DNA from: ZC4RG30 sp963777735
Lineage (GTDB): Bacteria > Pseudomonadota > Gammaproteobacteria > Steroidobacterales > Steroidobacteraceae
Direction of reading: 5' to 3'
Assembly: GCA_963777735.1 (NCBI GenBank)
Contig: CAVZRQ010000008.1
Location: 1,364,001 to 1,428,000, forward strand
DNA length: 64,000 nt
A model generated the notes under the pieces. It had not been told where the DNA came from. It saw only the letters and a program-made list of their open reading frames with translations, and made no database searches. Made by a program: the position numbers and the translations under genes. Below are positions 26,120 through 34,698 of the stretch, in pieces. The first letter of the stretch is position 1. Every line of letters begins with the position of its first letter.

Positions 26120-27115
26120 TCACTTCGAAGTCAGTGCCTCCTTAACCACCGAGTGGTCGATCAGATTCGCCAACTCGGCGCGGCTGCGGGGCGCGCGGTT
26201 CATGTTCTTCGCCACCCATTGTTCTTCGACTTCCAGCACGTCGAGCATGTCCGGAATGATCTGCACGGGGAATTCCATCTCCGGCCAGCCCCAACCGATT
26301 TGCTCGTGGTTGTACTTGGTGATGCTCGAGACATGCGGCCAGTACTTTTCTGGATTCTTCTTCAATGCCGCGGTGGCGTCGGCCACGGCACGCACGAAGG
26401 CAACGATGGCGCGGCGCTTCTCCGGGTCTGCCAGATCGGGCGCGCGGGCGTGAAGATTGAACACCTCGCGATACACGCTGCGATCCTGCAGAACGATCGC
26501 GTCGCTGCCGAGTTTGTGCACTGCGTCCTCTGGCTCCGGCTCCCAGATCGAGAAGGCATCCACCTCACCCTTCTGCAGCGCGTCTGACATCAGATCGATG
26601 CTCGCCAGCGTGTTCGCGGCAGTCGGCAGGTTCACCAGGGTGACATCCTCCTCGCTGATTCCCGCGCTGCGCAGCATCGCCACCAGGTAGTAATGGGCCG
26701 AGGTCATGCGCGGCACCATGATGCGTTTGCCTTTCAGGTCTGCCAGCTTGCTGATGCCGGCAGATCGGCGACCCACCAGCCGGTAAAAACTCTCGGTGAC
26801 CGTCATGATGATGCGCAGGTCCGGATTGCGGATCGACTCGCGCAGCAACTGCGTCTCGGCGTTGGTGGCCAGATCCGTCTCATTGTTCGTGATGCGCGGT
26901 ATACCGCCCTCGCCCACTTCCAGCTTCACTGGATAGAAGCTGTTGGCTGCGACCAGCACGGGGGACAACTCGATCCAGTAACTGCCGGAGACCCGAATGG
27001 GGGCAAGTGGCGCCTCAGCCTCACGCGACGCGGCACAGCCCTGCAGCAGAGCACCGGCAAGTACGGCGATGGCAGCAATGCCGGCGGCACACTGAACACT
27101 TCGATTCATACTCAT
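26120..27115 (-). CDS. Lipoprotein ABC-type substrate-binding protein (NMT1/SsuA-like)
   Basis: A 331-residue lipoprotein with lipobox L-Q-G-C (Cys27) and a type-2 periplasmic-binding fold of the NMT1/THI5/SsuA kind. Visible features are L-A-D-L-K-G-K-R-I-M-V-P, the T-S-A-H-Y-Y-L segment, and the hinge F-S-I-W-E-P. The start at 27115 (M-S-M-N-R) has AGGAAA just upstream. Relatives bind nitrate, taurine, sulfonates or pyrimidine precursors. No permease or ATPase gene is adjacent, so it either works with a distant transporter or as a lone sensor. Confidence 0.88.
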   Translation of the reverse strand: MSMNRSVQCAAGIAAIAVLAGALLQGCAASREAEAPLAPIRVSGSYWIELSPVLVAANSFYPVKLEVGEGGIPRITNNETDLATNAETQLLRESIRNPDLRIIMTVTESFYRLVGRRSAGISKLADLKGKRIMVPRMTSAHYYLVAMLRSAGISEEDVTLVNLPTAANTLASIDLMSDALQKGEVDAFSIWEPEPEDAVHKLGSDAIVLQDRSVYREVFNLHARAPDLADPEKRRAIVAFVRAVADATAALKKNPEKYWPHVSSITKYNHEQIGWGWPEMEFPVQIIPDMLDVLEVEEQWVAKNMNRAPRSRAELANLIDHSVVKEALTSK

Positions 27116-27500
27116 GGGTTTCCTGTGCAAGGTTATGGAGGGCGGTTTGCAGTATGACAACGTGGAACACGTTAGCATTGATTCTAACCGCTTCATCAAC
27201 TTCAATTTCAGTGGTGGCGAGACGTATAACGCAGCGCACCTGAGCAGCACCAACTACTCCTTTGGGCGTGACATTCAGTCACGCCGCCGCACGCAGGCCA
27301 ACCAGACCTTTTGTCTGCAGGGAGCAGGACATTCCCCTGTCTCGCTCCTCCGGCCTGCACTCGCAGCATCCGGCCTGAATGATGCACGCCCCGGTGGCGC
27401 GATCCGCTCCCTACACCTGCGTTGATCTCACAGCTCCAGCAGCTGTACGCTGCCCACCTTGATCTGCGCTTTGCGGCTTCCTGCCGCGACAGAGGGAATC
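27116..27500. other. Divergent intergenic region, 385 bp
   Basis: This gap separates the divergent binding-protein and DUF3500 genes. The part from about 27130 to 27240 is clearly lower in GC than its surroundings and is the likely promoter zone. A 103-codon open frame on the + strand (27114-27425) has no ribosome site and no protein-like pattern. I see no repeat or RNA structure that I can support. Confidence 0.5.
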
Positions 27501-28664
27501 ATGCGTACACCTGCCGCTTTGCTGGCGCAGCTGCTGCTTTTCTCCTTGCCGGTCTCGGCGCAATTCGCTGCGGCGGAACGCAATGCCCTGTCAGAGCCTT
27601 TTCGCGGCGTGACCGCGGACGGTGAAGTCCAGCCGGGCTTGTTCCGTGTCGCATCCACGGGAGTCTCGACAGCGCCTGTAAAGGCGGCTGCGGAGGCGTT
27701 TCTTGCCGGGCTCTCCGCAGCACAGCGGCAGGGCACCTTGTTTCCCGTGAACGACGATGAGTGGCGCAAGTGGGCCAACGTGCATCGTTATTCCCGACAG
27801 GGCGTGGCCTTCGATGGCATGGACGAGCGGCAACGCGGTCTCGCCTACGGCCTGTTGCAGGCCAGCCTTTCGGCCAAGGGGTTGAAGATCACCCGCGACA
27901 TCATGCGGCTCAACGAAACACTGGCTGAACTGACCCGGCGTCCCGATGAGTACGGTGAGTACCTGTACTGGATCACGGTGATGGGCACACCTTCGGCAAC
28001 CGAGCCCTGGGGCTGGCAGCTCGATGGGCATCATCTGGTCATCAACTACTTCGTGCTGGGCGACCAGGTCGTCATGACACCCACCTTCATGGGGTCTGAA
28101 CCAGTGTTCGCTGAAAGCGGCAAATACCAGGGCACTCGCATCCTCGAAGAACATCGCGCACGAGGGCTGGCTTTGATCGGCGCACTCACTGCAAACCAGC
28201 GCGACATCGCAATCATCGAACGCAGCAAGCCTGCCAATCGCAACCAGACAGAGCTGTTCCGAGACAATGTGGTCATTCCCTTTGCCGGTGTGCGCGCCAA
28301 CTCGCTCAACGCGCAACAACGGACGCTGCTGCTGGAACTGATTTCAGAATACGTGGGCAACATGCCCGACGGTCACGCCAGAGTGAAGATGAGTGAAGTC
28401 CGCGCGCATCTGGACGCAACACATTTCGCCTGGATGGGTGGCACCGACCGCGACAGCGCCTTCTACTACAGAGTGCACAGCCCGGTGATCCTGATCGAAC
28501 TCGACCACCAGACGCCCGTCGCCCTGCCTGGTGAACGCGTGCCCAACCGCAATCACATCCACACCGTGGTGCGTACGCCAAACGGCAACGACTACGGCAA
28601 GGATCTGCTGCGCCAGCACCTGGAGCAGCATCGGCATGATGCGCAACATGGGCACGATCACTGA
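27501..28664 (+). CDS. DUF3500 family exported protein
   Basis: A 387-residue protein with a signal peptide (cleavage after V-S-A near residue 17) and a DUF3500 domain. Family marks are F-P-V-N-D-D-E-W-R-K-W-A-N, G-L-A-Y-G-L-L, W-G-W-Q-L-D-G-H-H-L-V-I-N-Y, and near the end W-M-G-G-T with F-Y-Y-R-V-H-S-P-V-I-L-I-E-L-D. The C-terminus is a His/Asp-rich tail (many His in the last 20 residues), which might bind metal. The ATG at 27501 is preceded by GAGGGAA. The family has no established activity. Confidence 0.88.
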   Translation: MRTPAALLAQLLLFSLPVSAQFAAAERNALSEPFRGVTADGEVQPGLFRVASTGVSTAPVKAAAEAFLAGLSAAQRQGTLFPVNDDEWRKWANVHRYSRQGVAFDGMDERQRGLAYGLLQASLSAKGLKITRDIMRLNETLAELTRRPDEYGEYLYWITVMGTPSATEPWGWQLDGHHLVINYFVLGDQVVMTPTFMGSEPVFAESGKYQGTRILEEHRARGLALIGALTANQRDIAIIERSKPANRNQTELFRDNVVIPFAGVRANSLNAQQRTLLLELISEYVGNMPDGHARVKMSEVRAHLDATHFAWMGGTDRDSAFYYRVHSPVILIELDHQTPVALPGERVPNRNHIHTVVRTPNGNDYGKDLLRQHLEQHRHDAQHGHDH

Positions 28665-28710
28665 GTGGAACCCCGCGTCCAGGTGCCACCTCGCGCTGGA
28701 ATTCCGCGTC

Positions 28711-28730
28711 GTTCCCGGGGCCCCGGGAAC
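28711..28730. terminator. 20-bp palindrome between convergent genes
   Basis: GTTCCCGGGGCCCCGGGAAC is a perfect palindrome in the 67-bp gap between the ends of the DUF3500 and LacI genes. As RNA it gives a very GC-rich hairpin on either strand. There is no T-run, so it is a candidate bidirectional terminator or transcript-end stabiliser. Confidence 0.5.
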
Positions 28731-28731
28731 T

Positions 28732-29736
28732 TCAGGCGCTCTCGCGCGCAATCAACCGGAAGCCCACATCGATCACCTTCTTGGAGATTCGTTCGCCCGC
28801 TGCCCGCCGACGCAACACGGCCACGGCCTCTCGCCCGATGCGCGCACCATCCACATCAACCGTGGTGATCGAGGGACGCATGTCGCCCGCGATGGCGACA
28901 TTGCCGAACCCCATTACCGCCAGCTGGTCCGGAACGTGGACGCCAGCCGACTGGGCCTCGATGATCACACCCTGGGCCAGCAGGTCCGAGCCGCAGACGA
29001 TGACATCCGGCCTCACCTTCATCTGCGATACCTGCCGCCACACCAGGCGTGAATGGCCGAAACGCGTGGGCAGGGGCACGTCGATGACCGCGGGCGGTTT
29101 CTGGCCGGTCTGCTCCCATTCCTCGATGAAGCCATCGCGCCGCTGGCGGGCCCGCACGCCTTCAGCCACAGCCAGCAACGGCCGCGAATAGCCACGGCCG
29201 CGCAGAAAGCGGGCAATGTCCCGCCCAACGGCCACGTGGGAAAACCCCACGGCGATATCGATCGGATCTTCGGGCACACCCCAGGTCTCGATCACCGTCA
29301 TGTCGCGCTGGCGGAGTCGCTCGCGCGTCGGGGTATCGGTGATGATGCCAGTGAGGATCATCGCATCCGCGCGCCGTGACAGTGCCGCGTCGATCAGTTG
29401 CGGCATGCGCGCGTTGCCCGCGCCGGTAAGACCGAGCATCACCACGTTTCCATCCTGCGAAAGCTCTGCAGTCATGGCCTCGATGGTGTCGTTGAAGATC
29501 GACTGCGCGATCTCTGGAACCAGCACGGCCACCAGCCGGCTGCGGTTGGAGGCCAGGCCCCCGGCCAGCAGGTTCGGCACATAGCCGATGGCATTGATCG
29601 CGGCCCGGATTCGGGCGGCGGTTTCAGGCGCCACGATGTCGGGGTTGTTGTAGAAGCGGGAAACGGTCGCCGTGGACACTTTCGCCCTCTGTGCAACATC
29701 GTCGAGCTTGGGAACGGTGGACCTGGGAGTTCGCAT
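28732..29736 (-). CDS. LacI family transcriptional regulator
   Basis: A 334-residue LacI/GalR regulator. The N-terminal helix-turn-helix (K-L-D-D-V-A-Q-R-A-K-V-S-T-A-T-V-S-R) and hinge helix with N-L-L-A-G-G-L-A are standard, followed by a periplasmic-binding-like sensor domain with G-F-G-N-V-A-I-A. The ATG at 29736 gives the normal N-terminus; the frame remains open upstream through the promoter. It resembles GntR-gluconate-type LacI members. It is divergent from the P450 gene, with a perfect 14-bp palindrome between them, so it likely controls itself and the P450; similar sites flank the MFS and TonB receptor genes. Confidence 0.92.
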   Translation of the reverse strand: MRTPRSTVPKLDDVAQRAKVSTATVSRFYNNPDIVAPETAARIRAAINAIGYVPNLLAGGLASNRSRLVAVLVPEIAQSIFNDTIEAMTAELSQDGNVVMLGLTGAGNARMPQLIDAALSRRADAMILTGIITDTPTRERLRQRDMTVIETWGVPEDPIDIAVGFSHVAVGRDIARFLRGRGYSRPLLAVAEGVRARQRRDGFIEEWEQTGQKPPAVIDVPLPTRFGHSRLVWRQVSQMKVRPDVIVCGSDLLAQGVIIEAQSAGVHVPDQLAVMGFGNVAIAGDMRPSITTVDVDGARIGREAVAVLRRRAAGERISKKVIDVGFRLIARESA

Positions 29737-29775
29737 ACGGACAGTGCAACACTCTGGCGCAAGGAAAAAAAGCCC

Positions 29776-29789
29776 TGCAAGCGCTTGCA
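29776..29789. promoter_or_regulatory. LacI-type operator, perfect palindrome
   Basis: TGCAAGCGCTTGCA is a perfect 14-bp palindrome with the central C-G of LacI/GalR family operators. It lies between the divergent lacI-type and P450 starts (77-bp gap), 25 bp before the P450 start codon. Confidence 0.8.
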
Positions 29790-29813
29790 TCGCTGCCTAT
29801 ACTCCGGCAGATC

Positions 29814-30986
29814 ATGGTTCAGGACTTCGATCCACTGCTGCCCGAGGACTTCGACAGTCCGCATGCCGATTACGCGCGGCTGCGGCGCGAGTGCCCCGTG
29901 GCGCACAGCGATGCCTGGGGTGGCTTCTGGGCACTGATGAAGCACGCTGATGTCGTCGCTGCCGCCACGGACAGCGACACCTACATCACCTCCAAACAGA
30001 ATGTAGTCCCCAAGGTGGCATTCACGGGCCGCCGGCCGCCGTTGCACCTGGATCCTCCCGAACACACGCCCTATCGCCGCGCGATCTCGCCATTGTTGTC
30101 GCCACAGCGCGTTGCGCGATTCGAGCCGATCATCCGCAGCATCTGTCGCGAACTGCTCGGGGCAATGGCGGCCAGGGGCGGCGGCGATATCTGCGAAGAG
30201 TTTTCGTCACGAATGCCCATCCGGGTGTTCAATGCCTGGATGAACCTGCCGCGGGAACAGGCAGACGTGCTGGCCGAAGTGGGCAGGCGCTACAACATCG
30301 CCGTGCAGTCCAATGACGAGGCGGCCACGAAAGAGACCAGCCTGCTTCTTTATGAAATGGCGCGGGCCGTACTGGCCGATCGCAAGCGCAGTCCCTTGCC
30401 GACTGAGCAGGATGCCACGAGCGCACTGTTGGCCGTGCGCGTCGCCGGGCAGCCATTGCCCGAAGAGATGATCGTGGGCACGATCCGTCAGGTACTGGTG
30501 GTGGGCATCATTGCCCCGACGGTGATGGTCGGTTCCATCGCCGTGCATCTGGCCCGCGATCCCGCACTGCAGTCGCAACTGCGCAATGACCCAGCGCTCT
30601 GCGAGGCGGCAATGGAAGAATTCCTGCGGCTCTACACACCCTACCGCGGCTTCGCGCGCACGGCCCGGGTGGACGTGCAGCTTCATGGCCGCCACATTCC
30701 TGCCGGCGAACCCATCGCTCTGGTCTATGCCTCGGCCAACCGCGACGACGATGTGTTCCCCGATGCGTCGTCCTTCCGCCTGGATCGCCCGAACATGCGC
30801 GACTCGCTCGCCTTCGGTCGCGGGCCGCACATGTGTCCCGGCGCGCCGCTGGCGCGCCTTGAGATGCGGATTGCACTGGAAGAACTGCTGGCACACACGC
30901 CGCGCGGCTTTTCGCTCAACGGCACGGTGGTGCCTACGCGATTCCCGGAGATCGGCGCGCTGCGCGTACCACTGCGGTTTGGTTGA
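29814..30986 (+). CDS. Cytochrome P450
   Basis: A 390-residue soluble bacterial P450. The haem-binding loop F-G-R-G-P-H-M-C-P-G gives the axial Cys341; the K-helix E-x-x-R is Glu269-Arg272; the C-helix H-T-P-Y-R-R is at 84-89. The I-helix reads G-I-I-A-P-T at 231-236, so the acidic residue that normally precedes the conserved Thr is Pro235. ATG at 29814 chosen because the open frame upstream crosses the operator. It is divergent from the LacI gene and convergent with the MFS gene. No ferredoxin gene is adjacent. Confidence 0.93.
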   Translation: MVQDFDPLLPEDFDSPHADYARLRRECPVAHSDAWGGFWALMKHADVVAAATDSDTYITSKQNVVPKVAFTGRRPPLHLDPPEHTPYRRAISPLLSPQRVARFEPIIRSICRELLGAMAARGGGDICEEFSSRMPIRVFNAWMNLPREQADVLAEVGRRYNIAVQSNDEAATKETSLLLYEMARAVLADRKRSPLPTEQDATSALLAVRVAGQPLPEEMIVGTIRQVLVVGIIAPTVMVGSIAVHLARDPALQSQLRNDPALCEAAMEEFLRLYTPYRGFARTARVDVQLHGRHIPAGEPIALVYASANRDDDVFPDASSFRLDRPNMRDSLAFGRGPHMCPGAPLARLEMRIALEELLAHTPRGFSLNGTVVPTRFPEIGALRVPLRFG

Positions 30987-31020
30987 TGGCGCAGAGGCAG
31001 CTGCGTCGCCAGGCCGCCAG

Positions 31021-32310
31021 CTAGACCTTCTGATTGCCCTTTGGCAGTGCGGCAATCTCGCTTCGATACCGCCAGCGGATGGTCGCCACCAGCAGCACCG
31101 CCGTGAGTAGCACGGCAACCACCAGCATCGTCGGAACCGCAAAACCCCCACTGCTCTCACGGGCCAGGCCCATCAACTGCGGCATCACGAAACCGCCGGC
31201 ACTGCCGAGAATGTTGATGCCGACCACCGCGACACTGAATGCCGCCGGTGGCAGCAGCTGTGTGGGTATTGCCCAGAAACCCCCTTGTGCGCTGCCGAGG
31301 CCCAGCCCGGCCACCAGCAACATCACCAGTGCAAACGCACCCGGACCAGCCTGCCAGGCCACCAGCAACGCGGCGGAAGCAATCAGTGCCGGCACGGCCA
31401 CGTGCCAGTAACGCTCGCCCGTGCGGTCTGAATGCTGCGCATTGAAATACATGCCGAGAGCCACCCCGACCCACGGCAGACTGCCGATGATGCCGATGGC
31501 AAGCGGACCAAATCCAGTGAGCGATTGGATGACCTGCGGCAACCAGAAGATCACGCCGTAGGAGCCGCACAGCAGGCAGAACCAAAGCAGACCCGCAAGC
31601 GGCACGATTGGCGAACGCAGAACGGACCAGTCATTCTTCTTTGGGGAATCGGCGCGGCGCGCTGCATTGTGCTGCAGCCAGCGCCGCTCCTCGTCCGAGA
31701 GAAACTTCGCCTCGGCCGGCGTATTGGGGAAATAGAACAGCGCGGCAATGCCAAGCAGCAGCGTGGGAATGGCTTCCGCCATGAACATGAAACGCCAGCT
31801 TGCCATCGACAGCCCATGGTCCATGGAAAGCAGCCAGCCCGACAGCGGCGCACCGATGATCACGGACGCGGGAATCGCCAGCGCCGGCATCGTGAATGTC
31901 GTGGCGCGCTCGCGCTCGGTGGCGAACTGGCTTAGATAAAGGACGATGCCGGGGGCAAGGCCACCTTCCGCGAAGCCGATAAGCACCCGCAGCATGTAGA
32001 ACTGCGCGTGCGTCTCGATGAAGCCCAGCGCACCAGCTGAAAAACCCCAGAGCAGCGCACAGCTGGCGATCCAGCCACGCATCCCGATACGTTGCATGAG
32101 GTAAAGGCTTGGATATTGGCCAGCCAGAAAGCCCACGAACAGGATGCCGGCGCCGAAGCCATATTGCGAAGGGGAAAACCCGAGATCGGCGTTCATCGAG
32201 GCGGCCGCAAAACTGATGTTCGCCCGGTCCAGCGAACTCATGAGCATGAAAAGGATGCAAGGCAACGCGAGCCGCCCACGCACCTTCGTGGCAATGCTGG
32301 CCTGATCCAT
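31021..32310 (-). CDS. MFS transporter, anion:cation symporter type
   Basis: A 429-residue carrier of the ACS-type major facilitator group, which moves organic acids such as phthalate, tartrate, glucarate and gluconate. Marks are L-D-R-A-N-I-S-F-A in helix 1, G-F-G-A-G-I-L-F-V-G-F-L-A-G-Q-Y-P-S, and R-V-L-I-G-F-A-E-G-G-L-A-P-G in helix 4. I set the start at the ATG 32310 with G-A-G-G-G-G-G-A upstream; the open frame runs further through a regulatory gap. A LacI-type site lies 55 bp upstream. Divergent from the TonB receptor. Confidence 0.92.
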   Translation of the reverse strand: MDQASIATKVRGRLALPCILFMLMSSLDRANISFAAASMNADLGFSPSQYGFGAGILFVGFLAGQYPSLYLMQRIGMRGWIASCALLWGFSAGALGFIETHAQFYMLRVLIGFAEGGLAPGIVLYLSQFATERERATTFTMPALAIPASVIIGAPLSGWLLSMDHGLSMASWRFMFMAEAIPTLLLGIAALFYFPNTPAEAKFLSDEERRWLQHNAARRADSPKKNDWSVLRSPIVPLAGLLWFCLLCGSYGVIFWLPQVIQSLTGFGPLAIGIIGSLPWVGVALGMYFNAQHSDRTGERYWHVAVPALIASAALLVAWQAGPGAFALVMLLVAGLGLGSAQGGFWAIPTQLLPPAAFSVAVVGINILGSAGGFVMPQLMGLARESSGGFAVPTMLVVAVLLTAVLLVATIRWRYRSEIAALPKGNQKV

Positions 32311-32364
32311 TTTCTCCCCCTCTATTCGAACGATCTGGCCCCGCACCGCCGCAGGGGCCAGTGA

Positions 32365-32378
32365 CGCAAGCGCTTTCA
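32365..32378. promoter_or_regulatory. LacI-type operator upstream of MFS gene
   Basis: CGCAAGCGCTTTCA matches the perfect palindrome at 29776-29789 in 12 of 14 positions, including the whole AAGCGCTT core. It lies 55 bp upstream of the MFS start codon. Confidence 0.7.
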
Positions 32379-32479
32379 TGAATATAGCAGGGGCCATCGG
32401 GAGCGCAGAAAAATAGCACTGTGGCGCGTGGCCGGATCCACAGCCTGTTCGCCTGACTTGACTGGCTGCCGGGGTTGTG

Positions 32480-32493
32480 TGAAAACGCTTACA
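32480..32493. promoter_or_regulatory. LacI-type operator upstream of TonB receptor
   Basis: TGAAAACGCTTACA matches the 29776-29789 site in 11 of 14 positions and fits the general LacI/GalR pattern. It lies about 57 bp upstream of the TonB-dependent receptor start. Confidence 0.65.
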
Positions 32494-32549
32494 TTCGAAC
32501 AAGAGGCCCCGTTCGGGGGGGCCGCCATTCAACAACGAGGACTCTCGCC

Positions 32550-34691
32550 ATGACTCACCGCCGATACATTCCGGCTTCCCAGGTGGCCGCCGCCGTCGCC
32601 CTTGCCATGCTGGCGCCTGCCGGCACTGCTGCGGAAGACGTCATGCTGGAAGAAGTAGTGGTGACGGCCGAGCGCCGTGAACAGAACCTGCAGGACATTC
32701 CGATTTCAGCCACCGTATTCGATGCCGAGGAACTGGCCCGCCGCGGCGTCACGGACCTGAATGACATCCAGACCGTGGCGCCCTCGGTAGCCATCAACGT
32801 CGTGAACCGCTCGACCTTCGTGAACATCCGCGGCGTCGGCATCGCGCAGTCGGCTCCCACGTCGAACCCGGGCGTCGCCTTCTATATTGATGGCCAGCTG
32901 ATTCCCCACGAGCAGTTCATCGGCCAGTCGTTCTTCGACATCGCCTCGATCGAAGTACTGCGCGGCCCGCAGGGCACGCTCAGTGGCCAGAACTCCACCG
33001 GCGGCGCGGTCTATGTCCGCACGCCAGCGCCCCAATATGGTGTGTACTCCGGAAGCCTGGAACAGACCTTTGGCAACCACAGCTGGGTTCGCACCATCGG
33101 CGCCGCTAACCTGGGCTTCAGCGACAACTTCGCACTGCGCCTGTCGGCGGTATATGACGACCGTGACAGCTTCACCCGCAACATCGGCCCGAGCGCCAGC
33201 GAGCCGGGCAATGTCGGACTGACTTCCGGGCGCGCGAACTTCGCTTTTCGCCTCGCAGACGGCCGCCTCAGAGGCAACCTGCGCCTGGACTATTTCGACT
33301 GGCAGACCGACAACAACGCTGTAAAGAACCGCAGCGACCTGGTGACTTCCGATCCGTTCACCATCGAGGAAGACGCGCTCTCGTTCATGGATCAGCAGGG
33401 TCACCGCAAGAGCCTGGAACTGCACTACGAACTGAACGACAGCATGGAACTGCGCCTGCTCTCATCGCGGCAACGTGGCAAGACCGAGGACCAGACCGAT
33501 GGCGACCGTACCGCCACCGCGCTGCCGCAGCCGCCGAACTCCAACGTCGGTCGCGTGGCCTATGCACGCACCGGCTTCAAGACCTGGATCCACGAGCTGA
33601 ACCTGCTGTCGACGGGAGATGGACCGACGCAGTGGGTGGTGGGTGGCTTCTACATGCACGAGGGCATTCCGGTCTCGCTGCTGCGCGACAACCGCAACAC
33701 CACGCAATTCGTGTCTTCCACATCGACCATCATCACGCATGCCGAAAACGAATCGAAGTCGATCTTCGGCCAGATCAATTCCTTCGTCACCGACAAGGTG
33801 GAGCTTGTCGGCGGTGCGCGCTATTCGGAAGACACGCAGTACTACAACCGCATTGCGCTTCCCGGCCCACCGCTGGCACCAGGCACCGATCGCATCGGCG
33901 CTCCGGCTTCTTCGGATGAGATCACCGGCAAGCTCGGCGCAAACCTCCATGTCACCGACGACCTGATGTACTACGCCACGATTTCGAAAGGCTACAAGGC
34001 TGGCGGCGTGAACCTCACCCTCGGCACGCCGGACTTCAAGCCAGAAAAGAACCTGGTCTACGAGCTGGGCATGAAATCGACGATGCTGGATCGCCGCCTG
34101 CGCATCAACGGCAACCTGTTCTATTCCGACTACACGGACATCCAGTTCTCAAGCCTGTTCAATGCGCTGCCGCTGACCCAGAACGCGGCCTCTGGCGAAT
34201 CAGTGGGCGCAGAGCTGGAGGTCACTGGCCGCTTTGGTGGCTGGGGCCTGAACTTCGGCCTTGGCTACCTGGATGCCGAATTCTCGAAGGCCGCCACCAT
34301 CGTGAATACTGTCACCAACACATTGCAGCTGGTTCCGAAGGGCGCCGATCTGCCCTTCTCGCCTGGTCTGACGCTGAACGCCGGCATCGACTACGTCTGG
34401 CCGTTTGCCGGCGGCACACTCACCCCGCGCCTGCAGTGGTCGCGCGTGGGCAAACAGCTGGCCACGCCATTCCCGGTCGTGGCCACCACCGTGCCAGCGC
34501 GCGATCTGCTCGACGCGCGCCTTTCGTGGGACAGCGGCGGCAGCTGGCAGGTCGAGGCCTTCGCCACGAACCTGCTCGACAAGACCTACATCGCGTCACA
34601 GATCCAGAACTCCACCAGTGCAACGGGTGGCATCATCTACGGAGCGCCCCGCCAGTACGGGTTGCGCGCGCGACTCAACTTCGGAGATTGA
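32550..34691 (+). CDS. TonB-dependent outer membrane receptor
   Basis: A 713-residue outer-membrane receptor with a signal peptide and, after it, the segment L-E-E-V-V-V-T-A-E-R-R-E typical of the FecA/CirA-type receptors of oligotrophic proteobacteria. The plug domain shows I-R-G-V-G, the V-E-V-L-R-G-P-Q-G-T motif and the N-S-T-G-G-A-V segment; the rest forms a 22-strand barrel ending in L-R-A-R-L-N-F. It would import a bulky or scarce substrate with TonB energy. It is followed by the di-haem gene 7 bp downstream, so both likely share a transcript and the LacI-type operator. Confidence 0.95.
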   Translation: MTHRRYIPASQVAAAVALAMLAPAGTAAEDVMLEEVVVTAERREQNLQDIPISATVFDAEELARRGVTDLNDIQTVAPSVAINVVNRSTFVNIRGVGIAQSAPTSNPGVAFYIDGQLIPHEQFIGQSFFDIASIEVLRGPQGTLSGQNSTGGAVYVRTPAPQYGVYSGSLEQTFGNHSWVRTIGAANLGFSDNFALRLSAVYDDRDSFTRNIGPSASEPGNVGLTSGRANFAFRLADGRLRGNLRLDYFDWQTDNNAVKNRSDLVTSDPFTIEEDALSFMDQQGHRKSLELHYELNDSMELRLLSSRQRGKTEDQTDGDRTATALPQPPNSNVGRVAYARTGFKTWIHELNLLSTGDGPTQWVVGGFYMHEGIPVSLLRDNRNTTQFVSSTSTIITHAENESKSIFGQINSFVTDKVELVGGARYSEDTQYYNRIALPGPPLAPGTDRIGAPASSDEITGKLGANLHVTDDLMYYATISKGYKAGGVNLTLGTPDFKPEKNLVYELGMKSTMLDRRLRINGNLFYSDYTDIQFSSLFNALPLTQNAASGESVGAELEVTGRFGGWGLNFGLGYLDAEFSKAATIVNTVTNTLQLVPKGADLPFSPGLTLNAGIDYVWPFAGGTLTPRLQWSRVGKQLATPFPVVATTVPARDLLDARLSWDSGGSWQVEAFATNLLDKTYIASQIQNSTSATGGIIYGAPRQYGLRARLNFGD

Positions 34692-34698
34692 ACCCCAC

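Noticed and set aside
27114..27425. A 103-codon + strand frame in the 385-bp intergenic gap
   Set aside because: No ribosome site, no recognisable pattern, and it spans the promoter zone of two divergent genes.
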